The notes beneath the pieces were generated by a model that worked only from the letters and a program-made list of their open reading frames with translations, had not been told where the DNA came from and searched no databases. 64,000 nucleotides of DNA, from NCBI RefSeq assembly GCF_002099425.1, contig NW_018343987.1:15253501-15317500 (forward strand), given 5' to 3'. Source of the stretch: Phascolarctos cinereus. Its lineage: Eukaryota; Chordata; Mammalia; Diprotodontia; Phascolarctidae. Position numbers and translations under genes: made by a program. Positions 19,169-29,168 of this stretch are shown in pieces. The first letter of the stretch is position 1, and each line of letters starts with the position of its first letter.

Positions 19169-20814
19169 TTTCAGTTGGTAGAAGCATGAGGGCACTGGGC
19201 ACCTAGGGACTTGCAATAAAAGGAGGACTCTTCCCCACAAAGTTCTTTCCATTGTGTGGTGAGGGAGAGCCAAAGATTTTGCCTGCTTTACAAATTTGCC
19301 TAGGGCTAGCCCTGCTGTGAATAAACCCATTCTATATTGAAAATAGCCAACAGTCCTCAGCTCTGATCTGTAAAGCTATATATACTGTTTTAATCAGATT
19401 ATACTTGTTTATGTCTTTGCATTATCAGCAACATTTATTGAGTTTCCATTGCGTGCAGAGGCCTGCCTGTCCTAAGTACCAAGAAGAGATACACAGGAAA
19501 GAGAAGCCATATTTCTTGGCTCAGCAATTTATAATTTATGGTAGGTTTTACGAATGTGTCCTCTTCCCCCCTCCCCAACACTTTGAATTCCTCAAGATCA
19601 GAGATCAATATCCTCCTTCCTTTAAGACATCTCCCCATGGTGCCAAGCACAAAACTCTATATATAGTGGGCACTCAGTCCTTGATTGACTATCTGACAGC
19701 ATAGTGCACTGGAAATATTATTGCATTTGGAGCATAACCCAGGCTCACTTTCCCAAATCATAAACTACTCTGTGTATGTGAGGATTAAAAAACCCCTCGC
19801 TGGAGAGATTTTTCAAGTGGACTATAGATGATAAACCTGTTCAAGTATAAGTGGACCTTGTAGTCTCATTCATCTTTGAGAACCCGTAGGCCAGGGTAAG
19901 AATATGAGAGCAAGAGGTCTCTCTTGGATCCTTGGAATCCCTAGAGAACTCACCTGCTTGGTATTTTGGAGAATCTGTCCTCAGATTCTAGTGTTGGGGT
20001 GGATGATTGAAAGCAGGTAATGCTTGGCTGGCTGACTGGGTGTGTCTCAGACAGTAGAGGGCACTACTAGATGGGGGTGGGGGGTGGGGTCCAAGTTCCA
20101 ACCCCCCTTCTGAAGTCTTCTTCCTAGCCCTTTACAATAAGAGGATAAGAATCCTGTTTCCATGGCAACCAGGATTTTGTTCCTAGTGATGATAAGGTGT
20201 ATTCAGACCCAGCAGCCAGCCGTGTTCCCATGGTAATAGAAGACCCCAGTATGTTTCCATGGGAACAAGAGCTGCCTTTGAAAATGGATAAAAGTGAGTT
20301 GGCTTCACATTGGGATGACAGCAAAAGTTAAAGTCAGAGAGGTAGGAGGATGCAAAGGAGCAAATGAGGGCAAAAGTTGAACCTGGCTCTCCCTGAAACC
20401 AATGGGAACCAGGATAGTGCTTTTAGACTGGATCCATGAATCCCTTAAGCTGGGGCAAGCATTTTGATATTTTGACTCCCATCATAAGTGATTTAATTTT
20501 TATTATTTTGACATTTTTTACTTTGTTCTCCTTTCCCTTAAATGATAAAGGGAAGTTTTTGGTGTTCTTTTTTTTTGGGGGGGGGTGCTGGAGAACAGAA
20601 GGAATGCATAAATTTGTATAAGAGTAGGGTCAGAGCCCTGTGATGTCGGCAGTGAGAGTCTTCTGTGGAGGATCTGGCCTGGGTATCTGTGTGCACTCAA
20701 CCAGGATGCTGGAGTTAGATACCTACCATTGAAACAGCCCAGTAATTACTTACTGAGTGCTTGCTATGTGCTCATCATCTGCACCAGGTGCTGTGGGAGA
20801 TATGGAAAAATAAA
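19169..20814. other. No gene recognised
   Basis: About 1.6 kb of mostly unique DNA. Weak pieces of the ancient 14215-type repeat may occur near 19430 and 20735. A poly-T/poly-G tract lies near 20567-20586. The open frames here lack motifs. Confidence 0.4.
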
Positions 20815-21002
20815 AAATGGCAACATAGTTTACATTTACTTAGTGCCTTGCAATTTTCAAAGTGTTTTCCCATTCATTATCTCATCAAATCCTTACAATG
20901 ACTCAATGAAGTAGCTAGGACACCAGCTGTAGAGAGATTTCCCCATTGCACAGGTGAGGAAAATGAGACTTGGGAAGGTTAAATGGTCTATAGGCAGCAT
21001 GT
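20815..21002 (-). mobile_element. MIR-type SINE, first part
   Basis: TTTACATTTACTTAGTGCCT, TTATCTCATCAAATCCTTAC and CACAGGTGAGGAAAATGAGA are reversed MIR blocks. The element appears to resume at 21190 (AGATTACATAGCTAGTAAGC) after an opposite-strand MIR. Confidence 0.6.
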
Positions 21003-21185
21003 CTAGTCCTTGGAGGGCTGGACTCAGAGTTAGGAAGTCCCACCTATTGGTATTTATTATCTGGGTCATCATGGACAAGACATTTGATTTTCTAAGCCTC
21101 TGTTCCCCCTTTTGTGAAATGAAGACACCTGTAGTACCTATCCCATAAGGCTGTTGTGAGGCTCACAAGACTAAAATATGTTATT
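21003..21185 (+). mobile_element. MIR-type SINE nested in opposite-strand MIR
   Basis: GGAGGGCTGGACTCAGAGTT, CATGGACAAGACATTTGATT and AGTACCTATCCCATAAGGCT are plus-strand MIR blocks lying between the two halves of a minus-strand MIR. Confidence 0.6.
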
Positions 21186-21189
21186 GCTA

Positions 21190-21275
21190 TTGTGTGCCTA
21201 AGATTACATAGCTAGTAAGCAACAGACCCTGGATTTGAGGCCAGGACCCCTGATTCCGAATCTACTGCAGAAGGC
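21190..21275 (-). mobile_element. MIR-type SINE, second part
   Basis: TAGCTAGTAAGCAACAGACC and GGATTTGAGGCCAGGACCCC complete the reversed copy begun at 20815. Confidence 0.55.
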
Positions 21276-21329
21276 ATGGGTCCTGGATGTCAAGGAACTT
21301 ATGAGGAGATAGAATGAAGAGGAGTAGAA

Positions 21330-21562
21330 AGAATAAAAAGTTCCAGCTCACTGCTGAGTTTCTGTCCTAGCACTAGGGCCATCTCTAGTCGTACTCATCT
21401 ATATCTTGCCACTGGACCCAGAAGGCTCTGGAGGAGGAAGTGAGGCTGGTGACTTTGCACAGCCCTCTCTCACTTAAATCCAATTCACTTGTATGTCACA
21501 TCATCACCTTCCTGATGTCATGGTCCTCTTTGAGAATGAAGGACAATCAGCAACCTCCTAGC
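21330..21562 (+). mobile_element. Marsupial non-LTR-tailed repeat
   Basis: TCTATATCTTGCCACTGGAC, GTGAGGCTGGTGACTTTGCA, CACTTAAATCCAATTCACTT and the tail TCCTCTTTGAGAATGAAGGA define a repeat that recurs at 57695-57955. The tail is also the 3' end of the LINE relic at 61743-62150 (minus). It is probably a SINE or short LINE derivative using that LINE's tail. Confidence 0.65.
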
Positions 21563-21659
21563 ACTAGATCTTACTCTCTACGTGAAAAATAAATCAGCAT
21601 TAACGTGTTAATGAATAAGGAGTAGAGTCTCCTGTCCCTCCCTCCTCTCTTAGCAAACA

Positions 21660-21945
21660 TGAGAACATTTAACAATAAACTTTAGTAGAATGGGAAAAAA
21701 GGAGACAGACTTGGAGGTCTATAGAAATATGTTTGATGTCACATTGTATGATTCTAGGAAATTTAGAAGTTGAAAATATGTGATAAGATAGCATAAGATA
21801 AAATGGGCAGTTTTGATTATGTCAAATTGAAGCTTTTTGTACAAACAAATCTAATGTCATAAAAAGTAGAATGGGACAAGGTAATTAGGAAAAAGTTTTT
21901 GCAAGTTTCTCTGATAAAGTTCTCATTTCCAAATATATTACACAT

Positions 21946-21992
<47 letters not shown>

Positions 21993-22385
21993 TGAAGAAT
22001 GTATTCAAATTTATAAGACTAAAAGCAATTCTCCAAAGAAAAATTAAACAGGATAGAGTTTTCAAAGGAAGGAATACAAGCTATTAATAATCACATGAAA
22101 AAAAGGCTTCTAAATCACTTAAAATTTTACAAATGCACTTTGAGGGTTCACTTCATACCTATAAGACTAGCAAAGATGACAAAAGAACAAAATGACATGT
22201 TGGAGGGGCTGTGGAATGCTAGCACACTGTTGGGAGAGCTAGGAATTGATCTAGTCATTCTGGAAAGCAGTTTGCAACTATCCCCAGAAAGTGACCAAAT
22301 TGTGTATACCCTTGAACTAGCTCTATCTCTATTAGCTCTCTTGCCCCAAAGAAATCAAAGAAAGAGGAGTGGATCTATATCTTTT
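21660..22385 (+). mobile_element. L1 ORF2 C-terminal relic, left part
   Basis: Plus-strand L1 blocks include TCTCTGATAAAGTTCTCATT, AATAATCACATGAAAAAAAG, CTTCATACCTATAAGACTAG, TTGGAGGGGCTGTGGAATGC and CATTCTGGAAAGCAGTTTGC. A (CA)n run (21945-21988) expanded inside it. A 3.1-kb antisense L1 derivative splits it at 22385, and the relic continues at 25533. It is degraded and non-coding. Confidence 0.85.
21945..21988. repeat. (CA)n microsatellite inside L1
   Basis: About 21 CA units lie at the place where the L1 coding relic should continue, so the repeat grew within the element. Confidence 0.95.
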
Positions 22386-22399
22386 TTTTCTCCTCCCCT

Positions 22400-22760
22400 T
22401 TTCTTTTTTTTCCTTTTCTTTTAAATTTTATTAATGTATTTTGATTTATCAATAATCACTTCTATATGCTTTTGAGTTTAAAATTTTTCTCCCCTTTCCT
22501 CCCCACCACCCTCCCCAAGCCAGCGCACAGTCTGATATAGGCTATACATTTACATTCCTATTAAACATATTTTCATATTACTGTGTTGTAAGTAAAAGTT
22601 GAAACCAATAGGAGGAACCACCAGAAAGAGGAAACAAAACTCAACAGAAAAAAAAAAATAGCAATTCAATTTTCATAGTTCTTTGTTTGGATGTAGACAG
22701 CATTTTCCATCACGAGGCCTCTGCAGATGTCTTAGATCCTTGTATTGCTGGGAAGGGTTA
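22400..22760 (-). repeat. L1 3' UTR unit, outer copy
   Basis: This unit contains TATGCTTTTGAGTTTAAAAT, CCAAGCCAGCGCACAGTCTG, ATAGGCTATACATTTACATT and then TTTCCATCACGAGGCCTCTG. The last block normally lies just upstream of the 3' UTR. It duplicates 22765-23035. It could be an extra copy carried by the same insertion, or a later L1 tail inserted in the HAL1 poly-A. Confidence 0.8.
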
Positions 22761-22764
22761 AGTT

Positions 22765-23035
22765 TATTTAAATTTTTTTTTATTAATTTACTTTGATTTA
22801 TCAGCAATCACTTCCTTATGCTTTTGAGTTGAAAATTTTTCTCCCTCTTCCTTCCCACCACCCTCCCCAAGACTGCACACAATCTGATATAGGCTATACA
22901 TTTACATTCCTATTAAACATATTTTCGCATTAGTGAAGTTGTAAGTAAAAATTAAAACCAATAGGAGGAACCATCAGAGAGAGGAAACAAAACTCAACAG
23001 AAGAGAAACAAAAAATTTACATTCATAGTTATGAT
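22765..23035 (-). repeat. L1 3' UTR unit, inner copy
   Basis: This is very similar to 22400-22680, with the shared blocks ATAGGCTATACATTTACATT, CCTATTAAACATATTTTC, CCAATAGGAGGAACCA and GGAAACAAAACTCAACAG. It joins directly to the ORF2-start stub, marking the ORF2 deletion. Confidence 0.85.
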
Positions 23036-23689
23036 GACTATCTGTGTCTTTTTCTCCATCCTGTTTTCCCCCTGTTAATGCTTTTCTTTCTCCTTTCCCC
23101 CCCCACTAGTGTTTTGCTTTTGACCACCACCACCTCCTTCAGTTTCTCCTCCCTTCTATTACCCCTTTCCCTTTTCTTCCCCTTTGCTTACTGCTTCTTC
23201 CCTCCCTTCTTCCCCTCCTTTTCTTTCCCCTTTTCCCTCCTACTGCCTATAAGACAAGTTAGATTTCTATACCTAACTGATTATGTTATTCCCTTCTTGA
23301 GCCAAATCTGATGAGAGTAAGGTTCAAACAATGCTCACCCCCCTCCCTTCTTTCCCTCTGCTGTAATAGGATTTTCTGTCTTTTCCTGTAATGTAATTTA
23401 CCCTTGTCTGCCTCCTCCTTTCTCAGTACATTTTCTAATATCAGACTAATCCACTTACTTGGATGCATTTAACCCACTTGATTAGATTTTTTTTATCATT
23501 ACATCAAAGTCAACTAATATATTTATGTATATGTATCCTTTAACATGGTATAATAACAATACAGTTCTCAAGAGTTACAAGTGTCATCTTCCCTTGTAGG
23601 GATGTAAACAGTCCCCTTATTAACAACATTTTGTATCTTTCTGTCCCATTTACCTTTTTATGTCTTTCTTGAATCTTGTACTTGAAGAT

Positions 23690-24573
23690 CAAATTTTTTG
23701 TTGAGCTCTGGTCTTTTTATCAGGAAGGTTTGGAAGTCCCCTATTTGTTGAATATCCATCTCCTCCCTTGAAAAATCATGCTCATTTTTGCAGGGTAGTT
23801 GATCCTTGGCTGCAATCCAAGCTCCTTTGCCTTACGGAATATCATGTTCCACGCCTGCGTCTTTTAATGTAGAAGCTGCAAGGTCCTGTGTAATCCTGAC
23901 TGTGGTTCCATGATATTTAAATTGTTTCTTTCTGGCTGCTTGCAGCACCTTCTCTTTCATCTGGTAATTTTGGAATTTTGCTATTATATTCCTTGGTGTT
24001 GTCAATTTGGGATCTCTTTCAGGTGGTGAGTGTTGTATTCTTTCTATGGTTATTTTACCTTCTGGTTCTAGGATTTCAGGGCAGTTTTCCTTTATGATTT
24101 CCTGAAAGATACTGTCCAGGATCTTTTTTTTCATCATGATTTTCAGGTAGTCCAATGATTTTTAAATTGTCTCTCCTGGATCAGTTTTCCAGGTTGGTTG
24201 TTTTATCAGTGAGGTATTTTATGTTTTCATCTATTTTTTCATTTTTTTGTTTCTGTTTGACTGATTCTTGCTCTCTCATAGAGTCATTAGTTTCCATTTG
24301 TCCAATTCTAGTTTTTAACAGATTGTTTTCTTCTGTTAGTTTTTGTACTTCCTTCTTCAATTGGCCAATTGTATTTTTAAGGGATTTGTTTTCTTCAGTG
24401 TACTTTTTTTCCAGTTTGCCAATTGTGTTTTTTAGGGACTTGTTTTCTTCAGTGTACTTTTTTTCCAATTGGCCAATTGTATTTTTTAAGGACTCTTCTA
24501 CCTCTCTCATTAGACTTTTAAAATCCTTCTTGAGCTCTTCTAAGAAGGCTTTTTGGGCTTCAGACCAGTTCAT
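23690..24573 (-). pseudogene. L1/HAL1 ORF1 relic
   Basis: The product would be the RNA-binding trimeric L1 ORF1 protein. The N-terminal part (from the ATG at 24573) is a K/E-rich coiled coil. Residues 28-63 hold two tandem 18-residue units (SLKNTIGxLEKKYTEENK) and a partial third. An RRM-like part follows (NLKIIGLPEN; then TTPRNIIAKFQNYQMKEKVL and QAARKK), then a C-terminal domain (DQLPCKNEHDF, QTFLIKRPELNKKFDLQVQD). A TGG-to-TGA change at the ENW motif (24181-24183) and a frameshift in an A-run near 24130 break it. Confidence 0.85.
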
Positions 24574-24816
24574 ATTCCCTTTTGATGTTGCAGATGTGGG
24601 TTTGTTGACAATGTTGTCCTCTTCAGAATTTCTGTCTTGATCTTCACTCTTCTCATAATATGAATCTATGGTATTTCTTTTTACTCATGGTTTCTTTATT
24701 CCCTGGCCTTTAAAGAGATTGAGCTCTCCTGCTGGGGAAGAGGGCACTGACCCAAGCTTCTTGTGTTGGGAGCCTAGGTCTTGGTCACTGGCTTTGTGTG
24801 CTGGGGCCTCTTATGT

Positions 24817-25354
24817 TGGCAATTGGAGGCTGTAGGGTTTTGGCAGCTTACCTTGTGTTGGGCTGGAATCAGCAAGGCTGGAACTTTCAGGCAATTCTAG
24901 GTTGCCTGCTTTTCCTTTCCTTTAGCTTTCTTCAGCTCCTTTTAGATGGGTGCTGCAGGGTGTTTATCTGCCTGGGGCCCCTTGTAGTACTGCCTCCACT
25001 GTTTCTGCTAATGCACTGGGAGATTCCTTTGTGGTAGAGTGTGAGGCACCTGGTGGTTTTCTGAGCTGGTTTCCACCAGTTCCCCCACCCTCACTGAGGC
25101 ACTTGAAGGTCCAGGTGTTGGTGTTTGCCTGCTCTACCACCTGGGCTTCAGGATCTCTTCCTGGTTGACAATCAGAGGCTGTAGGGTTCTGACAGCTTAC
25201 CTGCTGTTGGGTTGGAATCAGCAAGGCTGGGACTTTAGGAAGACTCTAGGTTGCTTTCTTCAGCTCCTTTCAGATGAATGCTATAGGGTGCTTATCTGCC
25301 TGGCGCCCTTTGTAGTGCTGCTTCCCTTATTATTGCTGAGGCACTGGGAGACCC
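24817..25354 (-). repeat. Tandem units in L1 5' UTR
   Basis: Segments 24817-25027 and 25165-25354 repeat the same block order on the plus strand: GGCTGTAGGG, TTGGGYTGGAATCAGCAAGG, TCTTCAGCTCCTTTYAGATG, TTATCTGCCTGG and GCACTGGGAGA. The period is about 349 bp. Repeated 5' units are known as promoter monomers in some mammalian L1s; a promoter role here is inference. Confidence 0.7.
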
Positions 25355-25532
25355 ATTTGCAGGGCTGCTGCACTGCTGTTCCCCATCTTTCTTCTAGTTC
25401 AGCTGTTCCAGGGCTTTTTTTTTCCTGGGGTGATATTTTCTGGATTTTCAGAGGTTGATAGTGGAGGGTGAGAGCAAGTACCTTTCTACTCTGCCATCTT
25501 GGCTCCTGGAAGCCTCTCCCACTATATCTTTT

Positions 25533-25965
25533 CTTGGTCTAAAAATTAGAAACTAAGACATGTGTTCTGGTTGGGGAATGGCTAAACAAATTGCAGCATA
25601 TGAATATAATGAAATATTATTGTGCCATAAGAAATAATGAAATAGACCATTTCAGAGGAACCTAGGAAGATCTTTATGACCTGTTACAGAGCAAAGTGAG
25701 CAGAACTAGGAGAACAATTTATTCAATAACATTATAGAGGAAAACAACTTTGAAAGATTGTAGAACTCCAATCAAGGCAATGATAAACCATGAATCCAAA
25801 AGAATGAAAATGAAATAGCACTTGCCTCTTGACAGAGAGGTAGTGAATTTAAAATGCAGAAAGAGACATACATTTTATGGACATGGCTCCTAAGGGAATT
25901 TCTTTTGCTGGATCATGTAGTTATGAACTAAGGGATTACTTTCTTATTTTTTTAATTTTTAAATT
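25533..25965 (+). mobile_element. L1 ORF2 end plus 3' UTR, right part
   Basis: This continues the relic cut at 22385, with GGGGAATGGCTAAACAAATT, AGCAAAGTGAGCAGAACTAG, GACAGAGAGGTAGTGAATTT and GACATGGCTCCTAAGGGAAT. It matches the older L1 tail type also seen at 41400-41800. Confidence 0.85.
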
Positions 25966-26571
25966 TCTTCAATGGTAGGTAGTGGGAAAGACATGACATT
26001 ATTTTAAAAATAGGAAAAAAAATAAGACTGCTCCTAACTTTAACCCACAGGAAAGTGCCTAATTGTAGACATTTCAGACCTGGTAGAGTGACAGCATAGT
26101 GGGTTGCTGGTATGGTGAAGGTGAATCCTTACAATAATCATGCATAAATCATACCTAAGGAAATAGCCTACTCTGCCAGTGTCTAAAGATAGCTCTTCTG
26201 GACCTAGGTTACAGGACATCATTTTTCCTTTCCTTATCACTCTGTCAAAAATCTAGCTCTTCTTCAAGGCTCCCAAGTAGCACCTCTCTAGGACAAAATC
26301 TTGTTTGGTTTGGGCATCAAGGTTTCTCCATATGTGGATTTTCTCTTGATATACTGATACTCCTCTGTAACCCTGATCAAGTTATTTCAGCTTATTGGGA
26401 ATTCATTTCTTCAAAGTAAATTAATAAAGTAAGTGGTCTCTACCATCCTTTCTAACTCTAAATCAATGATTCCATGAAAAAGAATGAAACAAAATAAAAC
26501 AATAACTCCTTAGATGGAGAGACAGCCAGATGGACTCAAAGAGTAAGTTGTTAGTTACTCAATAAAAAAAG
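25966..26571. other. No gene; weak MIR3 tail
   Basis: Unique-looking DNA apart from a probable plus-strand MIR3 3' piece at 26360-26475 (AGTTATTTCAGCTTATTGGG ... CTAACTCTAAATCAATGATT). Confidence 0.4.
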
Positions 26572-26845
26572 TTGGTTCATCTAGGTGGGGCAGTCAATAG
26601 GTCATTGAACCTGGAGTCAGGAAGACCTGAGTTCAAATCCACCATCAGACACTTACTGGTAGTGAGACCCTGGGCAAGTGACTTAATTTCTGGTTGGCTC
26701 AGTTTCCTCAATGGTAAAAAGAAGATAATAACAGTACCTACTTCCCAGGGCTGATGTGAAGATCAAATAAGATAATATTTGGAAAGTGCTTAGCACAGGG
26801 TCTGGCATGCAGTTGGTGCCATATAAACAAGTATTTCCTTCTCTC
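26572..26845 (+). mobile_element. MIR/Ther-1 type CORE-SINE, near full length
   Basis: CATCTAGGTGGGGCAGTCAA, GGAAGACCTGAGTTCAAATC, GACCCTGGGCAAGTGACTTA and AGTGCTTAGCACAGGGTCTG give the complete order. It ends right before a CR1 relic. Confidence 0.75.
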
Positions 26846-26869
26846 CTTCCCTTTGTTAGTGGTACAATG

Positions 26870-27560
26870 ACAAGATGGCAGATCTCCAGTAGAGAAGCCC
26901 AGGGATCTGTGCTCAGGCCAGTACCATTTAACATTTATCAGTGACTTGGATAAAGGCAATATTTTTCGTAATTTGCAAATGACACAAAGCCAGGAGAGAC
27001 AGCTAAAATAATTGGTGATAGTCACAATCCAAATGGATCTTGAAATCATTGGGCTGAATCTTATTGAATGAAATTAAACAGAGATAAATATAAAATCTTA
27101 CACTTGGGTCCCCCCAAAAAAATCACCTTCAAAAGTACAGTAGCTGTTCTGAAAACAATTGGGGGGGGGACTATAAGCTCACTACGAGATAGAAATGTGG
27201 TATAGTAGGTAACAAGTGAACGCAGTCTTGGATTGCATGAAAAGAGACAGAGCTTCCAGGAATAGGGAGGTGATGGTCCCACCGTACTGTGTCCTCATCA
27301 GGCCCCATCTGGTGTATTGGCTTTAGCTCTGGAGCCCTGGTTGAAGAAGGATGTTGTTAAGCTGGAGAGAGTCCAGAGTTGGGCTACGAGGATAGTGAAA
27401 GATCATGTCCTACATGGATCAGTTGAAGGAACTGGAGACATTTAGCCTGGAGATGAGAAGGCTCAGAGAGACATGATAACTATGGTCAAGTCTTTGAAGG
27501 GCTGGCACATAGAAAAGGGATTAGATTTGTTTTATTAGACCCCAGAGGGCAGAGGCAAGA
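26870..27560 (+). mobile_element. CR1/L3-type LINE, RT C-terminal region
   Basis: GATCTGTGCTCAGGCCAGTA and CATTTATCAGTGACTTGGAT encode the CR1 'GSVLxPxxFNIY' block. TTTGCAAATGACACAAAG is the catalytic box reading FANDTK instead of FADDTK. Then come ATTGGGCTGAATCTTATTGA, GGTCCCACCGTACTGTGTCC, CTGGAGAGAGTCCAGAGTTG and GCCTGGAGATGAGAAGGCTC. It has many stops and frameshifts and is old and inactive. Confidence 0.8.
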
Positions 27561-27597
27561 GCTAAGCTCCCTTCCAAATCTCAAATTCTGTCTTTAG

Positions 27598-27670
27598 GTG
27601 GCATTTACATAATGCTTCAAGTTTTACAAGGTGCTTTTCTCACAATGACTCTGTGAGGTAGTATTATGGG
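27598..27670 (-). mobile_element. MIR-type SINE 3' fragment
   Basis: GTGGCATTTACATAATGCTT and CACAATGACTCTGTGAGGTA are the reversed MIR end. Confidence 0.5.
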
Positions 27671-27763
27671 GTGCTCCCCAACTCCCTACTTTCCTTTGCA
27701 GTGTCAAAATTAATCACTGCTACATTATAGTTGTTTCTCCAGCAACCTCCTTGATTAGCAGTT

Positions 27764-27865
27764 GATTCTGTTTTCGTTATATAGGAGTAATGTCTGATAG
27801 ACATATATTTGGTACTAAGCTACGAATCCTTCTACTGCAAGTTCTCTGATGATTACTATTAAACA
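27764..27865 (+). repeat. ~100-bp direct repeat, copy 1
   Basis: TATATAGGAGTAATGTCTGA, GATAGACATATAT, CTACGAATCCTTCTACTG and CTCTGATGATTACTATTAAA recur in the same order at 28721-28824. No known family was recognised. Confidence 0.75.
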
Positions 27866-28489
27866 TTTGTAGCTGCTGCAGGATGGGGAAGAGGTAAATG
27901 AATAAGCTGGCCCCCAAATCCCAATTCCAAACTGATATAATAACATTCACCAAATGGAGCTTAAATTGAGAGTGGGAAGTTTCCATTGTTCAACAGTGTG
28001 GGACCCCCTAGATTCAGAAATCTGGTCCTTATAGAGTTGTGTGGACCAGGCTGAGGGTTTTAACTCCTGACTCATAGAATGTGGTCAGCATCCCCTCATT
28101 CCAAACTGACTGCTCCACTGGCAAGGCTGACAAGAACATAAGACTTCCATCCCATCCAAAGAGGTGGGTGCTGAGAAGCCAATGGAGCCAGGAGCATATG
28201 AGCTAGTTTTACTGGAATCAGTAGTCAGGGGTTTTGGTGTTTGGCCCCTGTCCTTGCCTTACATTTCATTCTTTAACCCTTTGACTATTGAGGAGATAAG
28301 AGTCTGGTTTCTTCTTTCCTACTCTTCTCTCCTGGCTGAGGATAAGATTGGCAACTCTTGGCTGGGTTCCAGGTCTTCCTTTCCCTTCTAGTGACCCAGG
28401 GGGAGTGCTAAGCTATCTATCCTGGCCTTGCTTAATGTCCTGGATCTGCTTGGCCTTGGAGCTGAGCTCAGTAGGTCTGGCTTGGCAGC
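27866..28489. other. No gene recognised
   Basis: Unique-looking DNA between the two copies of the 100-bp repeat. Two overlapping open frames run into the CT-rich tract and are judged spurious. Confidence 0.4.
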
Positions 28490-28592
28490 CTCTCTCTGTG
28501 TCTCTCTATCTCTCTTTCTCTTTCTCTCTGTCTGTCTCTCTCTCTGTCTCTCTCTGTCTCTCCCCCTGTCTCTCTCTGTCTCCCCCCCCCTT
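28490..28592. repeat. (TCTC/TCTG)n pyrimidine-rich repeat
   Basis: About 100 bp of TCTCTG and TCTC units. Confidence 0.9.
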
Positions 28593-28720
28593 TGGAGTTA
28601 ATTCCATATGTTCACATCCAGGCAGGGCCCACTAGATTTAGGACGAGTATCGATTATAATCCATTGTAATCCTCCCTACAGAAATAATTATATTCTCAAA
28701 CATTTAGAATTATTACTAAG

Positions 28721-28824
28721 GATTCTATTTTCATTATATAGGAGTAATTTCTGATAGATTTATATATCTGTTACTGAGCTACAAATCCTTCTACTGTACA
28801 TTCTCTGGTGATTACTGTTAAACA
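28721..28824 (+). repeat. ~100-bp direct repeat, copy 2
   Basis: This is the partner of 27764-27865, with TATATAGGAGTAATTTCTGA, CTACAAATCCTTCTACTGTA and GGTGATTACTGTTAAACA. The copies are about 955 bp apart. Confidence 0.75.
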
Positions 28825-28994
28825 CGATTCCCCCTCTGTCTGGAACAAAATGTAAGGCTCAGCTTTGCTGGATCACTAAACCCAAGACCAAAATATTGTA
28901 GGCATCCTGCCATCCCAACAGTTTTAGGAGTGCTGCAGACTCAACAACTGGTAGAGGTTAGGGGAAGCTCCCCTTTTCCAGAAGACCCAGTTGG

Positions 28995-29168
28995 TAATAC
29001 TAGTGGATAGTAAAAGTACTATTGTTCCCCTTTTACAGATGAAAAAGTTGAGGCTCAGACAGGTTAAATGTCTTGTCCATGATCACACAGCTAATAACAT
29101 CTGATCTAGGACTTAAATTCCAACTCATTTCATTTTATTAGCCTTACATTACTGCCAAAAGCTGCCCC
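28995..29168 (-). mobile_element. MIR-type SINE
   Basis: CCCCTTTTACAGATGAAAAA, TTGAGGCTCAGACAGGTTAA and ATGATCACACAGCTAATAAC are reversed MIR blocks. Confidence 0.6.

Larger units (their letters stand above)
22386..25521 (-). mobile_element. ORF2-less L1 (HAL1-type) element, 5' end intact
   Basis: On the minus strand the element starts at about 25505-25521 with a GGAGCCAAGATGGCAGAGTA leader. It has a ~0.9-kb 5' UTR, an ORF1 relic (24573 to ~23690), a short purine-rich linker, a stub resembling the ORF2 start (ACTATGAATGTAAAT near 23030), and then directly the 3' UTR. No RT or endonuclease segment is present, which is the layout of half-L1 (HAL1) elements. It is flanked by CTATATCTTTT at 22375-22385 and 25522-25532, a perfect 11-bp target duplication inside an older plus-strand L1. 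The 3' UTR-like sequence occurs twice (22400-22760 and 22765-23035). Confidence 0.85.

Noticed and set aside
24155-24640. 161-codon Ser/Phe-rich plus-strand frame
   Set aside because: It is the antisense shadow of the L1 ORF1 coiled-coil repeat.
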